Source: Cordilura impudica (Eukaryota; Arthropoda; Insecta; Diptera; Scathophagidae). Taken from it: a DNA stretch of 64,000 bases. A program made the position numbers and the translations under genes. The notes beneath the pieces were generated by a model. That model had not been told where the DNA came from and made no database searches. It saw nothing but the letters and a program-made list of their open reading frames with translations. The number at the start of each line of letters is the position of its first letter. Position 1 is the first letter of the stretch. Of this stretch, positions 23,792 through 35,049 are shown in pieces. The stretch lies in contig OY821520.1 of the NCBI GenBank assembly GCA_963682025.1, positions 85,422,965 through 85,486,964 on the forward strand. The letters are read 5' to 3'.

Positions 23792-25503
23792 TACAGCAAC
23801 AGGTTAATAATGGTAACAGTAAATGCAGAGAAAATGGTCATTTTACACTAAACTACTCTGGCTCTAGCACCAAACTCGAACATAATTATGATCATGCAAG
23901 ACCACATAATTATAATAACCATGAAGATAATGACGATGACGATAATGATCATAATAATGAAGTGACTAGTATAGGAGCAGCTATTAGTGGTAAGAGAGTA
24001 AATGATTTTAGTTATGGCAAACGGCCATTCAATGAAGGAAACTCTAACAGTCTTATAACGAAAGCGGATGCATTCACATCTACTACTCTGACCATAAACC
24101 AATTAACACAAAATCAAAATTTATTAAATTCCACAAACAATAACAATAATAAAACCGATAATAATAATACTAAGAATTTGGAAAATTTAAACGGTGAAAA
24201 TCTAGAAAATCACGTGGTTAAAATACAAATAAAACCAAATAAATTGCAAACGGAAAAACAAATAACGGTAGTGAAAATAGAAAATTTAGAAAAGCAACCA
24301 GTTGTTGAAAACGAAATAAAAGAAATTGTGGAAAATTTTTCAAAAAAAGAAATACGGCCAGAAAGTGTTTTAATAAACGAAAAAATGGTGCAAAAACCAT
24401 CTCACAATAATCTCAATACGGTAACGGTAACGAGTAACACGCTTACAAGCTCGACAACGGGTAACGCAACGGTTTCAAATACGGGTTCGACTACGGTTAC
24501 GGAAATTAATGTCTCCAACTCCAATTATCTGTATTACATGATGTCCAGTGGCCAATTTTCACCCTGTGACACTTTGGACAGTGGCACCGGCAGTGACTTG
24601 GAAAGCAATGGCCAACAACAACAATCTCCACCGTCTCTGATAACAAAAATGTCCTCGAACACTTGCCTAGCGCCTTTGGAAATGCACCTTAAAACCACCA
24701 AAATAAGAGTTTCAAATACCACAAAATCCAAGGATCTACAACAACGGCAATGTTCCTTTACGGACAGCGAAGAAAGTGAGGCTTCCTCTTTGAGTTGTGA
24801 TTCATTGCACTCCAGCGAATTTGTAAGGCAACAATCAACATCGCCTTTGGAAACCAAAGCTAACCACAAAAAACTTCAGACGCTTTTGCCCGATTCTCTG
24901 CTAAGAGAAATAAAGAATTTAAAATTTTCCTCCAACGATTACGAGGCCGAAAATGAGGAAGAGGATGACTTGTTGCCACAGTTAAACAATGGCCATAATC
25001 TAAGTTCCAAAACAAAGGATTATGAATCGGCCAACACCTATGAAGCGATTAACACCCGGGACTATGTAAATTCGCAAGCGGAATATGTGCAAGCCCGTAA
25101 CAATCTTAAAAATCATTCTACGTCTCTGAAACGTGCCTCTTTACCTTCGAAAACGTTTGTTTTGAATGCCGAAGATGGCACTTTCATAGATACCAAAATG
25201 AATTCGATGCCCCGTACATATGAGGCCGATAAATTCTATAATTTCCACGTTCACGAACATGACAATTTTAGAAGTTTCGGCAATAATTCTTCGCCTTCGA
25301 TGAATGGTGATGGCGATTCTTTGAGTATTTCGGATTATGACACGAAAAGTTTACAGGATGATGTTTTTGCTGGTTATAGGGATATACGTTGTGGTTCGAA
25401 TACATCGACCATACGTTCATCAAAGGGTACGGTACGTGGTGTCAAGAATCGTGTGCGCAATGGAATAGCCACATTCTTGCAGTTGCAGCAACCAAATATT
25501 AAG
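23161..25503 (+). CDS. GRXCR1-like glutaredoxin-domain cysteine-rich protein, first coding exon (781 codons)
   Basis: This is the only convincing host gene. The final residues SSKGTVRGVKNRVRNGIATF (about 753-772), followed by LQLQQPNIK, match the beginning of the conserved part of the Drosophila CG31559/CG12206 proteins and of GRXCR1, a stereocilium and actin-linked glutaredoxin relative. The glutaredoxin fold and C-terminal CxxC cysteines lie in later exons not found here. The rest is low complexity: a Glu-rich run near residues 149-163, a CAG/CAA-coded polyglutamine tract near 197-215, an Asn/Asp/His stretch near 241-267 and many Ser/Thr. Coding ends in phase 0 at AAG before GTAAGT. The N-terminus is much longer than I recall for the Drosophila protein. 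The exact paralogue is uncertain. Confidence 0.85.
23749..23805 (+). repeat. CAG/CAA polyglutamine tract
   Basis: Pure CAG codons followed by CAA-CAG alternation give about 18 glutamines broken by one leucine, inside the GRXCR1-like exon. It is likely polymorphic in length. Confidence 0.9.
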
Positions 25504-26745
25504 GTAAGTTTAGGATTTTATTTTATCAGAACATTTTTTTTTTTTTTGAAACTTTGAAACTTTTCTTTCAATTATACTTTTGATACATTTTTAATTCAGC
25601 TATTTAACTGAAAATTCTCAGAGCCAACGCTGATAAATATCCTAGTGAAATTAGTTTAGATGCAGAAATGTATTTCTAGGAATTGAACTTTGAAACCCAC
25701 ACCCCATTAAGCAATGGTGTTAATAAAAGTATACAGCAGTATTTTTGATCATTCTTGCACGTAGACTTGATCTAGCTAGAAATTGAGCCCACAATTGGCG
25801 AGTGGGATGGCCGAATTTTGGTTAAAATGTTAACTACTAACTTCAGCGCTTTGGCATTGAAAAATTAGAAAAAACATTTCAGGACGTAGTTTTATCTAAA
25901 ATTCATATCGATCGGCAAAAAATTTTTTATTTCTATTTTTTTTTTTTTGTTTTAAGGGTCCTTGAACTTATAAAAAATTATCAGTCCATTAATTACGGAA
26001 ATACTATGGGATTCCGCTAAAGGGAACATCATTAATAACTTGTTTTCTTATTATCTCTCAAATGCTAAAACAGTGAACACACTTTTTTTAATACGTTTTT
26101 GTCTTTTTATTTATTTTTTCTTTAAAAATTCAAATTAAGAGATAAGAAAGTATTGGATATATGTTTTGGCAATATCTATGAACTCATCAACCGATTTCAA
26201 TAATTAATTAATTCAACTTTGAATTAAAATTTGGATTCAGCCCAAAAATTGCCGTTATCGTAACTTTTTGGATGAAATCATGAAGAAAATCGCAAAAATA
26301 CCTACCCGCTAAAACTAGCTGACTCGATTTTAAAGATTCTTGAAATAACCCATAGAACACGGCAATCAAAGGTTTTTGATCGTTTTTTTTCCCTCCCCAC
26401 AAATCGATCCGCCCTATTATACATATAATGTTTTTGAAATTTAAAAGAGTTCGGCTATAGTGAACTTCGAAAACTTCGAGGTCTACGATAAAATTTGAAA
26501 GTGGTACGTGATTTCCTTTTGGTCGGTTAAGTTAAAAAAATTTAAAGAAAAGTAGGACTCAAGTGTAACGAATTTTTCTCGCATCAAATTTTTTGAAATA
26601 AAAAACAAGTCTGTTTGCGGTCGACTGAGATATGTTTTGTCCAATAAAGCATTAACATTCTAAGTGAGTTCTAATTCATTGCTGCCGAACTTCACGTATT
26701 CTTGTATATAATGAAAATTATTTTCTCTACATTTGTCCTTTAACC
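25504..26745 (+). other. Start of the first recognised coding intron
   Basis: It begins GTAAGTTTAGG directly after the 781st codon. No further exon of the gene was recognised by eye. Near 26385-26425 the sequence CCCTCCCCACAAATCG and CCGCCCTA resembles the right end of the 604-bp element at 5891-6494. Its matching left end was not found. Confidence 0.65.
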
Positions 26746-27119
26746 CACTGCACAGTGGATCCTTCTCATAGAGATGGCGGCCAAAAATAGAAGGAGGTTA
26801 CCTAGAGCAACGGAATATTGCAGGCTTACTTTTTTACAAAAAAATAGATTATCCACAAAAAGTCCAAAAAATTGGACCAAGGACACGCCCACCCCCCATA
26901 TATCCTTAAAATTAAAATATGAATAAAATGGTTAATTTTCAGAGAAATTTGAAAAAAATTGGCAGAACACCGTTTTTAGTAAGGATAAAATAGCGTATAC
27001 AATTGTTCTGAAATCGGACCAAAATATTGACACTTGACAGCTGAGTAGGATAGGCTATATATTTGCTTCACTACCCCATTAACATCACAAGGAATGCTAA
27101 ACTTAAATATTAAAATAAA

Positions 27120-28209
27120 TTAAAAGAATGCATTCGGATTTCGAAATTTCAGCCACACGTCTTCGTTTACTTCGCGAAGAACATTCTTCAAAACTTTTTT
27201 TTAGGACGACCTCGTTGTTGTGATGTACGTGTCTTCATCACGACAACTTAAAAAGACAGTCTCAAATTTGCCAAGCCAAGAGGAATGATTTTTATAATCG
27301 CATTTTTTCTGCTTGCATTTTCTTTCCAAAATTCTGCTAACTTCTTGCAAACTAAATAAATTCGGTCATAGAGGGGATCAAATTCAATATTCTCAACACC
27401 TTGATAAGGCCAACTGCATTTGATGTTTTCCAGGATTTGGTTGGCTGGAGTTGACCATGTTGTATTATTTTTTCGACTTTCAAGCCATTTATCAAATAAA
27501 AAATTGCGTGTAATTACGCATTGATAGCCAGCACCTACCAAGGATAAAAAAATAAATGATGAGTCAAAACAGTTTTTATGTTTATTTTTCAAAACTTGCT
27601 TGTGCGCTATACAATTGTTATCACTGAAAGCCTATTATTTTATTCTTAAAAAATTTAAAGCGATTACATACTTCACGTTCATTGCTATATCACTGCTAAT
27701 TTATTTTTAAAATATAATGATAGTTTCCCCGCTTAACATAACCGCGGACCGCAGTTATGTCAAATTTTAATACTAATTTTAATCGGCCCTATTCAATATT
27801 ATTTCAAAATAAATTCGCAGTTTGATAGCTATGAACGTGAAGTATGTAATCGCATTAAAATTTTAAAGAAAAATATAAAAGGCTTTCAGTGATAACGAAT
27901 TAAAGTTGCTCAAGCAAGAATCATATCTGACACCCCTGCTTTAAACTAACATAACTCGGAAAAAGGAAAAAAATGGGAGGAAACTTCCTTATTGTATGAA
28001 AAGGTAGAACAATATTCTTCATTTTAGTACCGAATTTGTAGAAGGCACTCGGAGGAAAACCATCTAAATCTATAATTTACTGTAGACTAAGCTAAAAAAA
28101 ATTACAAAAAAGTGCTTCGCGCAGGAGTGCTATTACATTGACGCTTTAAGTTATTAAACAATTAAATGTATGTTTTTAGAGAGTACTCACCTTCTTGTTT
28201 AATATCCAT
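27120..28209 (-). pseudogene. Transib transposase N-terminal fragment with a gt-ag intron
   Basis: The ATG at 28209 gives MDIKQE and the first base of a Gly codon, followed by the donor GTGAGT (28190-28185). The acceptor TTGGTAG ends at 27535 and the frame resumes in phase 1 as GAGYQCVITRNFLFDKW. The domain continues to KKLAEFWKENASRKN, reaches an in-frame TAA near 27248, then MKTRTSQQRGRPKK. After an A-run frameshift it shows SFEECSSRSKRRRVAEIS, the basic segment also present in the copy at 15876-17852. Nothing of the catalytic core follows. The intron (27535-28190) holds a large palindrome. Confidence 0.8.
27595..27918. repeat. Palindromic (snap-back) element inside the Transib intron
   Basis: The left arm, CTTGCTTGTGC followed by GTTATCACTGAAAGCCTA and GCGATTACATACTTCACG, is matched inversely by the right arm ending CAAGCAAG. 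Arms of about 115 bp (27595-27712 and 27804-27918) surround a loop with ATAACCGCGGACCGCAGTTAT. No coding capacity. Confidence 0.85.
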
Positions 28210-28435
28210 AACAATTTTATATTGCTCACACTTTCTTAACAAAAGTTATCACTTTCCCAAGTTCTCCATTAAAAAACTGCACCGATAAGCGAGCTGAATG
28301 TTAAATTATATGTGAACTTTGAATGGCTATAAAGGAATGAAAAAAAAAATAATCCGTTAACTTTTATTTTGGTTTTGGTTTGGCGGGAGTGTGAAGAATC
28401 TTATCGACACTTTGAATTCTTGATTAATGACATTT

Positions 28436-28473
28436 GATTTTTTTAATTTTGGCCAATGGCGGTACCCACTGTG
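28436..28473 (-). other. RSS-like right terminus of the deleted Transib
   Basis: From the end inward: heptamer CACAGTG (28473-28467), 22-bp spacer, then the nonamer AAAAAAATC (28444-28436), identical to the nonamer I recall as the Transib consensus. Confidence 0.85.
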
Positions 28474-28579
28474 CACTGCTTCAAATGCACATTCTAGCAG
28501 TGAAATATTTTCGATGTCTTTGAATTTGTAAAAAAAAAATCAATGTGAGTCCGATCACAGGGGAGATGGGTAAACACCT

Positions 28580-28690
28580 TTTCCAATTGTATTTCAGAAA
28601 ACATCAAATGTATTTCAGAAAGTATCAAATTTATTTCAGAAACTATCAATTGAATTTCAGAAAATATCAATTGAAATTCAGAATTAAAAA
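28580..28690 (-). repeat. Short array of 21-bp repeat, inverted relative to 30745-31275
   Basis: Five units of TTTCTGAAAT(A/T)CA(A/T)TTGAT(A/G) type are read on the minus strand. The same unit forms the long plus-strand array 2 kb to the right. The pair has the layout of foldback-type arms. Confidence 0.8.
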
Positions 28691-28921
28691 GTAGTTTACA
28701 ATACCGAAAAGTTATTATTGTTTCTATTAGTGATTTGGAGACGCAGAAAATATTTAGCAATATTTGGACTTATTTGTTATGCCCTGGAAAATAAACTATC
28801 ATGGGCGGCCTTTTAACCGAAAGAAGATGACGACTTCATTTGTTAATCAGCTACAATATAAACACCAGGATAGAATTTTGACCGATTTTGAAGTTATCAT
28901 TTTGTAAAAAAACACGTTTAT

Positions 28922-29891
28922 ATCGTCACCTAAAATGCAAAAGGCCGTAACTAACACAAAGTTCAAAATTGACTTTTAGTAATAAAGTTACGGCCTTTTA
29001 CTTAAAAACTACTATTTTACGATAAATCTGTGGTTTTCTAGAATAACCGCGTATGTCATAAAATCAAAATGTTCAGGGGAGCCAAAAAACGTTATATTTG
29101 AAATTATGGGCTCGATATAAAGGGTAATAAATACTTTATATAAAATTTTGAGTCAGAAATCTTCAGAGGAATAAATCCTAGAGAAGGACGAAAAAAACAA
29201 TATGTAAATAACACTTAAAGTGTGTGCAGATAAAACAACTTATGTCGACAAACGTCGTTTTCTTTGAAAAAGACAGCTACCAATGACATAAGTTGTAGTT
29301 GCTTGAAAAATGGATTTTTTTGTTCGTCAACAAAAAGATAACGGGACTTAGGATGAGAAAATTACAACGTATCAAGAATAATAGTGGCAAAAAATAACAG
29401 AAATAAACACACAAATGGTTATAAACTGAAAAATAATCCAAACTTATTTTGCATTTTTTTCTTTAATAACAACTTATATCGCTATGTGTCGTTTTCTGAG
29501 AAAATAATTTGTCAGCGATCAAACGTAGGTTGACATACGTCGTTAGTGCTGCAAATTAATTTAATAAACATTTAAGTTACGTCGTTATTTAAAAAAAAAA
29601 ACTCAGAAATGGTGAATATTTTTTTTTTAAATTTAACACATCTAAAGAGCGTTAAAAATTAATATATTTGGCATCGTTAACTCAAATCTGACAAAAGTGG
29701 ACATACGCGATTATTCCAGAAAACCACAGAAATTTGATTTCATAAATAAAAATCCATCTTTATTTTTCAGGTTGTTTCTAAAATTTGGGTATTAAGTTTA
29801 AAGTAGTTTTTGTTTTATGATGTTTTTTTGCTTCTCCTGTAGAAAAATAAAAATATTAGTTACGGTCTTTTGCATTTTAGGTGACGATATA
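28922..29891. mobile_element. Palindromic element with long imperfect terminal inverted repeats
   Basis: TATCGTCACCTAAAATGCAA with AAGGCCGTAACTA at the left is matched inversely at 29858-29891. A second inverted pair, TCTGTGGTTTTCTAGAATAA (29026) and the inverse of TTATTCCAGAAAACCACAGA (29713-29732), lies further in. The centre has several GTCGTTTTCTTTG and ACTTATGTCG-like repeats and no protein-like frame. Confidence 0.7.
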
Positions 29892-29935
29892 TAGTTTTCA
29901 AGAAATATTACAAACCCAGTGTGATACTTAAAAAA

Positions 29936-30739
29936 ATATATTTATACCCTATACCACTATGTGGTTTGGGTATAATGACTTTGTGCTGCTGTTTGTAACA
30001 ACCAAAAATATTTGACCTACACCCATCTTTAATTATACCGATCGAATCAGAATCACTATCTGATTCGATGTAACGATGTCCGTCCGTCCGTCTGTGTGTC
30101 CATGTAAAGCTTGTAATCAAACTGCAGGTCGCAAATATGAATATATTTTGATGAAATTTGGCATTTGATCTTTTATCGGCCATGGGATGAACGCTATTGA
30201 AATTGGTGAGAATCGGTCCATGTTCAGACCTAGCCCCCATACAAATGACCCCTATGATATCAACATATATTGCCATAAGTTCCAAATTATGATACGAATC
30301 TTAGTCAAATTGAGTTTGTATGTATTTATTACATCCATTAATCAGTAGTCCAAAAATGATTCCTATTGGACAACTCTTAGTCATAGGCCCCATATAGAGC
30401 TGCTTCCCGATCTTCACTTAAATCTATCAAAAAACAAAAATATTGCACTGATTCTTCTCAAATTTTGTTTGTATATATTTTTGCAAAATACAAGAGACTT
30501 TGCCAACTGACCATGGCTGGTTGGTCCATTTTTGGGCCTAGTCCCCATATAGATATAGCATCCGATATGAATTTTTTCATATCTGCAGCTGAAAAAATTA
30601 ATAAAAATCCCACTAAAATTTGGCTTATGCTTATTTTCTATATCCAGTTAGTTGGGTCTAAGAGATAGGGTCTCTAAACGCATGGTATAGGGTATCGGAT
30701 AGTCGGTCTAGACCGACTATAATTTTCTTACTTGTTTTA
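29936..30739 (-). repeat. A-family dispersed repeat, full length
   Basis: It runs from TATACCCTATACCACTATGT to TAGACCGACTATAATTTTCT plus TACTTGTTTT, with the (CCGT)n tract at 30078-30092 and two TAGTCCCCATA or TAGCCCCCATA landmarks. Confidence 0.85.
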
Positions 30740-30744
30740 TATAG

Positions 30745-31275
30745 CGTTCTGACTATTTTTCTGAGACTCAATTGATATTTTTTGAAATTCAATTACATTT
30801 GATAATTTCAGAAATGCATTTGATGTTTTCTGAAATACATTAGATAATTGCTGAAATACATTTGCTGTTTTCTGAAATACATTTAAAATTTTCTGAAATA
30901 ATTTCTAAAATACATTTGATTTTTTCTGAAATACAGTTAATATTTTCTGAAATACATTTGATAATTGCTGAAATACATTTGGTAAATTCGGAAATACATT
31001 TGATATTTTCTGAAATACATTTGATAATTTCTGAAACTCAATTGATATATTCTGAAATTCAATTGACATTTTTTGAAATACAAATAATACTTTCTGAAAA
31101 TCAATTGATGCTCTCAGAAATACAATTGATTATTACTGAAAATCAATTGATGTTTTCTGAAATTCAATTGATACTTTCTGAAAGTCAATTGATACTTTCT
31201 GAAATACAATTGATATATTCTGAAGATCAATTAATGTTTTCTGAAACACAATTGATACTTTCTGAATTCAAAAAA
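30745..31275 (+). repeat. Array of ~25 units of a 21-bp repeat with an open reading frame
   Basis: The unit TTTTCTGAAATACATTTGATA keeps frame because 21 is divisible by 3. It therefore gives a 150-codon frame of SEIHLIF-like heptads (30862-31314). Units vary between CATTTGAT and CAATTGAT. The coding frame looks like a by-product of the period. There is no start context or domain. Confidence 0.85.
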
Positions 31276-31324
31276 CACCTAAGTCTATTTTCGACTTCTT
31301 CAAAGTTTTCCTAGTATTTAGCTT

Positions 31325-31625
31325 TTTAAACTCACAGCACATCTAGCGGTTCTGCTTACTAAAAAAGTTCTGTCAATAGCAAATATACACTTGAATATTT
31401 AAAATTAATAAAAAAGATTTGTGATTTTGTTAAACAGACAGCGAACTCGGCGGTTCTGCTTACTAAAAAGTTCTGTTAATAGCAAATACATATATATGAT
31501 TATAAAAAAAAAAAAAAAAAACAACTCTGTAAGTTTGTGAACATGTTAAGTCACAGCACACCTAGCGGTCAATAGCTTGAATATTTAAAATAAACGAAAA
31601 AAATTTGACAGCGAACTTAATACAC
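31325..31625 (+). repeat. Three imperfect direct repeats (CACAGC-ACATCTAGCGG units)
   Basis: CTCACAGCACATCTAGCGG followed by TTCTGCTTACTAAAAAAG and GTCAATAGC occurs at 31332. It recurs with changes at 31440 (CGGCGGTTCTGCTTACTAAA) and 31552 (CACAGCACACCTAGCGGTCA). Confidence 0.7.
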
Positions 31626-32089
31626 TTACATATACCACACACCGTTTTTCCCTTACGCTGTTTTTGTGATTGTATTGTGAAATTGGATTCCCCCCCCTTA
31701 ACCGCGCATAGATGTTTACACATCGAAAATATTTAAAAATATTTAAGAAAATTAATTTTTGAGGAATTTGTTAGATGAAAAGTATGTAAATTTGGAAAAC
31801 CTCATCTTGCAACACATAATTTCTATATAGTTTCGTCGCGTTGAATGTATATGTTTGTCTTAACAATTCAAATAAAATAAGTTTGTATATCTGGTATATA
31901 TTTTTTTAACTTATGATGATTAAAAGGTCTAAAAGTTAGCATTCTATGGATCTAAAACTAGTAAAATAATGAAATTAGGGTGTCAAAAAGAAAAAAATAT
32001 TTATTTGATTCCTTGTTTCAGAAGTATTTTCCAAAGTCACGCCACGCTCTGCGACGTCATTTACTGCTTGCAACTGTTGAACTCAGTTT
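31626..32089. other. Non-coding DNA, nothing recognised
   Basis: AT-rich sequence with a C run at 31691. No gene or complete repeat seen. Confidence 0.5.
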
Positions 32090-32664
32090 TTTGCCACTAT
32101 GTGGTCAGGAACTTTAAGCTGATGTTTGTAACTTCCAAAAATATTTAACCTAGACCCATATTATATTATACCGATCGACTCCGTTGTCCTTCTGTCAGTC
32201 CGTCCGGCTGTGTGTCAATGTAAACCTTGTAATCAAGCTACAGGTCGCAAATATCAATATATTTTTATAAAATTTTGGGTATAATCTTCTATCGGCCACA
32301 GTCCAAAAATTAACTCTTTTAGACGATTTTTAGTCATAGCCCCCATATGAAGCTAAGCCCCTATCTTCACATAAATCTATCAAAAAACAAAAATATTGCA
32401 CAGATTTTTCTCAAATTTGGTTTGTATATGTTTTTGCAAAAAGTAAGTGACCTTACCATATATAGTCAGAATCAGTTCAGTTTTGGACCTAGTCCCCATA
32501 TAAATACAGCATTCGATATGAAATTTTTCATATCCGAAGGCAAAAAATTAATAACAATGCCATTAAAATTTGTTGTTTGCATATTGTCTACAGCTAATTA
32601 GTTGGACCATGTTATAGGGTATCGCATAGTCGGTCTAGATCAACTTTAATTTTATTAATTGTTT
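32090..32664 (-). repeat. A-family repeat, divergent, with internal loss
   Basis: It starts GCCACTATGTGGTCAGGAAC and ends GTCGGTCTAGATCAAC with a degraded ATTGTTTT. The segment between the (GTCC)n tract and the CCCCATATGAAGC landmark is shorter than in full copies. Confidence 0.75.
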
Positions 32665-32871
32665 TATTTGGTTTTTTTGTAACGCTAAATTATTAAAAAA
32701 ACAAATTTGAAAAATTCTGAATTTTGTAAAAGTTTCCAATGTATTGTCACCGATTGTATGTATTTGGTGTAAAATATTGAGTTTCAGTTTAAAGTGAATA
32801 AAGGCTTAATGGAAAAAGCCGGCCTTAATTTTAATATTTGCAGAGTAGTCGTCGTTTCTACCACATAATAT

Positions 32872-33303
32872 CAAAACAAGTAAGCGTGTTAAATTCGGTT
32901 ATGTCGAATCTTTCATACCCTCCACCTGGGATTTATGTGTACATTAATATTTTGATTTATTGCACTATTTATAACAAATTTAAATAAAATATTTAAAAAA
33001 AATTACAACAAACGCACTGAATTTTTAAATTTTTTTTAGAGGTGTCTTCATATTTTTGGACATATCTTGGCACAATGATTCCCGATTTAACCCATTTTCA
33101 ATAGCAACTGGCTCGAAATAATGGCAAATAATGTTATCATAACTTTACTGAGGTAGATGTTTTATTTTGTAAATGATCGTGATTGAAACAGACAGACGAC
33201 TCCAGTTTTTTATCAGAATCAATTATATACATATATAATTTATGGGGTCACAAAAGCATTTTTCGATACGTTACAAATGGACAGTGGTGTGGAGGGTTTA
33301 AAA
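32872..33303 (+). repeat. C-family dispersed repeat, nearly full length
   Basis: AACAAGTAAGCGTGTTAAAT is followed by TTCGGTTATGTCGAATCTTT and CATACCCTCCACC at the left. GTGGTGTGGAGGGTTTAAAA closes the right end. Confidence 0.8.
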
Positions 33304-35049
33304 AATATATTTTTCAAAGTAATATGTTTTACTATATTTTTTTTTTATACAGGAAAAAATTTTAAATTTTCAATTTATAACACATATGTACATTAAAGTC
33401 AAATATCAAATTCTTTTACCTCAACGTTTTTTCACACAAAATAAATTTATTTTTCTCCATAAAATTTACTCATTTCTAAGCCTTACAATTTGATCACAAA
33501 ACACATGAGGATACTTACTTATTTTATGGATTGTTAAACAATTTAATATTTTTAAAAAATTTTATTCATTTCGTCTAAAATTTTTGCTACTCAAAAATTC
33601 ATCACCTTAAACTTGAACAACACACAGGTGGATGAAGCTGTGAAAGTTTCATCAAATTAATCACACTTAGACAATTTCGAATTAATAGTTGTTCGAGGCG
33701 TACCTTAATTTTCTCAAAAAAACCCATATTTATTTCATGTTATGTTTTCAACAAACATTTTTAAAATTTCAGCCTAAAGTGTGTTACAAAAAAAAAAAAA
33801 AAAAAAGCTCTGTATCTCTTACTGTAATGGGTTAAATATTGCCTAAGGTGTACAAATAACAAACATATTTGTTGAAATTTTTCTTATTTTTCTTTATCCA
33901 AAACAAATTTAAAAACAATACCTGTACATATTTGTTAGGCATCATTAGATCTACTTAATATTAATATGCATAAATGTCGAACTTGTTTAAAAATAAATTG
34001 ACGTATTGTTAGAAACAATTAGATTTTATGACAAATAGAAAAAAAAAACTATGTCAAAATTATCAATAATAATAAATTGACATCTTAGCATAACAAAGCG
34101 TTGATTTATTGTAATTTGTTTTACCTCGAAAACTCAGCATAAATTATATAATGAATGGAGTTTAAGAAATATTGATTTATGCTTTACGGTAATTTTGTTT
34201 TGGGTGTATTTTTAACAGATTGCATTTATAAATAGCAGAGATTAATAAAAAAAAAAATATAAAAACATACAAGATAAAAGTTACTTAATTTAAGGTTTTT
34301 ATAACACTTGAATCCCATTGGATACGTTTATTTCATAACTATAGATATATTAAAGTTTTGTTTGGTCAAACATGGCCTTTAGTTTGGTTTCTTTCAATAC
34401 GTCTATTTTTTTTAAAGTGAAATTTATATAATAATTTCCTGCCTATTATGAATGCACAATATAAAAAAAATATACATAATATTACTTAGAAAGTTAATTT
34501 TTTTAAAATTATTCTTTGCTATGGTTGCATTCACATGTTAAAGGAAATATTAATAAAGCAAGTAGAAGCAACAAATACAGCTGTTCCGAATCTTTGATTT
34601 CCTTCACTTGCTTTAAATTATATATGAAGTAAACATTTCAAATAATTTATTTATATTAAAATCATTGAGATTAGAAAAAAAAGTTATATAAAAAATTTTA
34701 AACACATTTACCTTTAAATTGTAAAATTTTAGAGGTCTTTCCACAATTTTTTATCACTTATCGTTTTTTTTTGCATTTGAACAATTTGGCTATTTTTCAA
34801 AATCAAATTACTTAATATTATAATACACATTAGTCCCAAAACTTCAAAACAAATATGGCGTTCTGGCACGATTTCAAATGAAAATTTTTTTACTAAAATA
34901 TTTTTTCCACTCAAGTTTTTTTGACTTAAAAATTTGTAACTTAAATTTTCTTACATAAATAATTTTTTTACCTTAAACAATTTTTATTTTAAATTAAAAT
35001 TTTTCTTCCTTTAAAGCTACGACACAAATGAAAGATTCGACATACATTA
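33304..35049. other. AT-rich non-coding DNA with a degraded C-family left end
   Basis: No gene. At 34557-34620, AAAGCAAGTAGAAGCAACAA and GCTGTTCCGAATCTTTGATT look like a decayed C-family start. Long A and T runs fill the rest. Confidence 0.5.

Larger units (their letters stand above)
26751..28473 (-). mobile_element. Internally deleted Transib (1723 bp) with RSS-like ends and CACTG duplication
   Basis: The left end reads CACAGTGGATCCTTC and the right end, inward, CACAGTGGGTACCGCCATT. CACTG repeats flank it (26746-26750 and 28474-28478). The shared inner part is (C/G)GCCA(A/T)-like: GGCGGCCAAAAAT on the left, CCATTGGCCAAAATT on the right. It contains only the 5' exons of a Transib transposase on the minus strand. 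The catalytic core is missing, so it must depend on an enzyme from elsewhere. Confidence 0.92.

Noticed and set aside
24534..24869. 111-codon minus-strand frame within the host exon
   Set aside because: It is the antisense shadow of the GRXCR1-like coding exon.
30862..31314. 150-codon frame of SEIHLIF-like heptads as a gene
   Set aside because: The frame follows from a 21-bp tandem repeat that also occurs inverted elsewhere; no promoter, splice or domain evidence.
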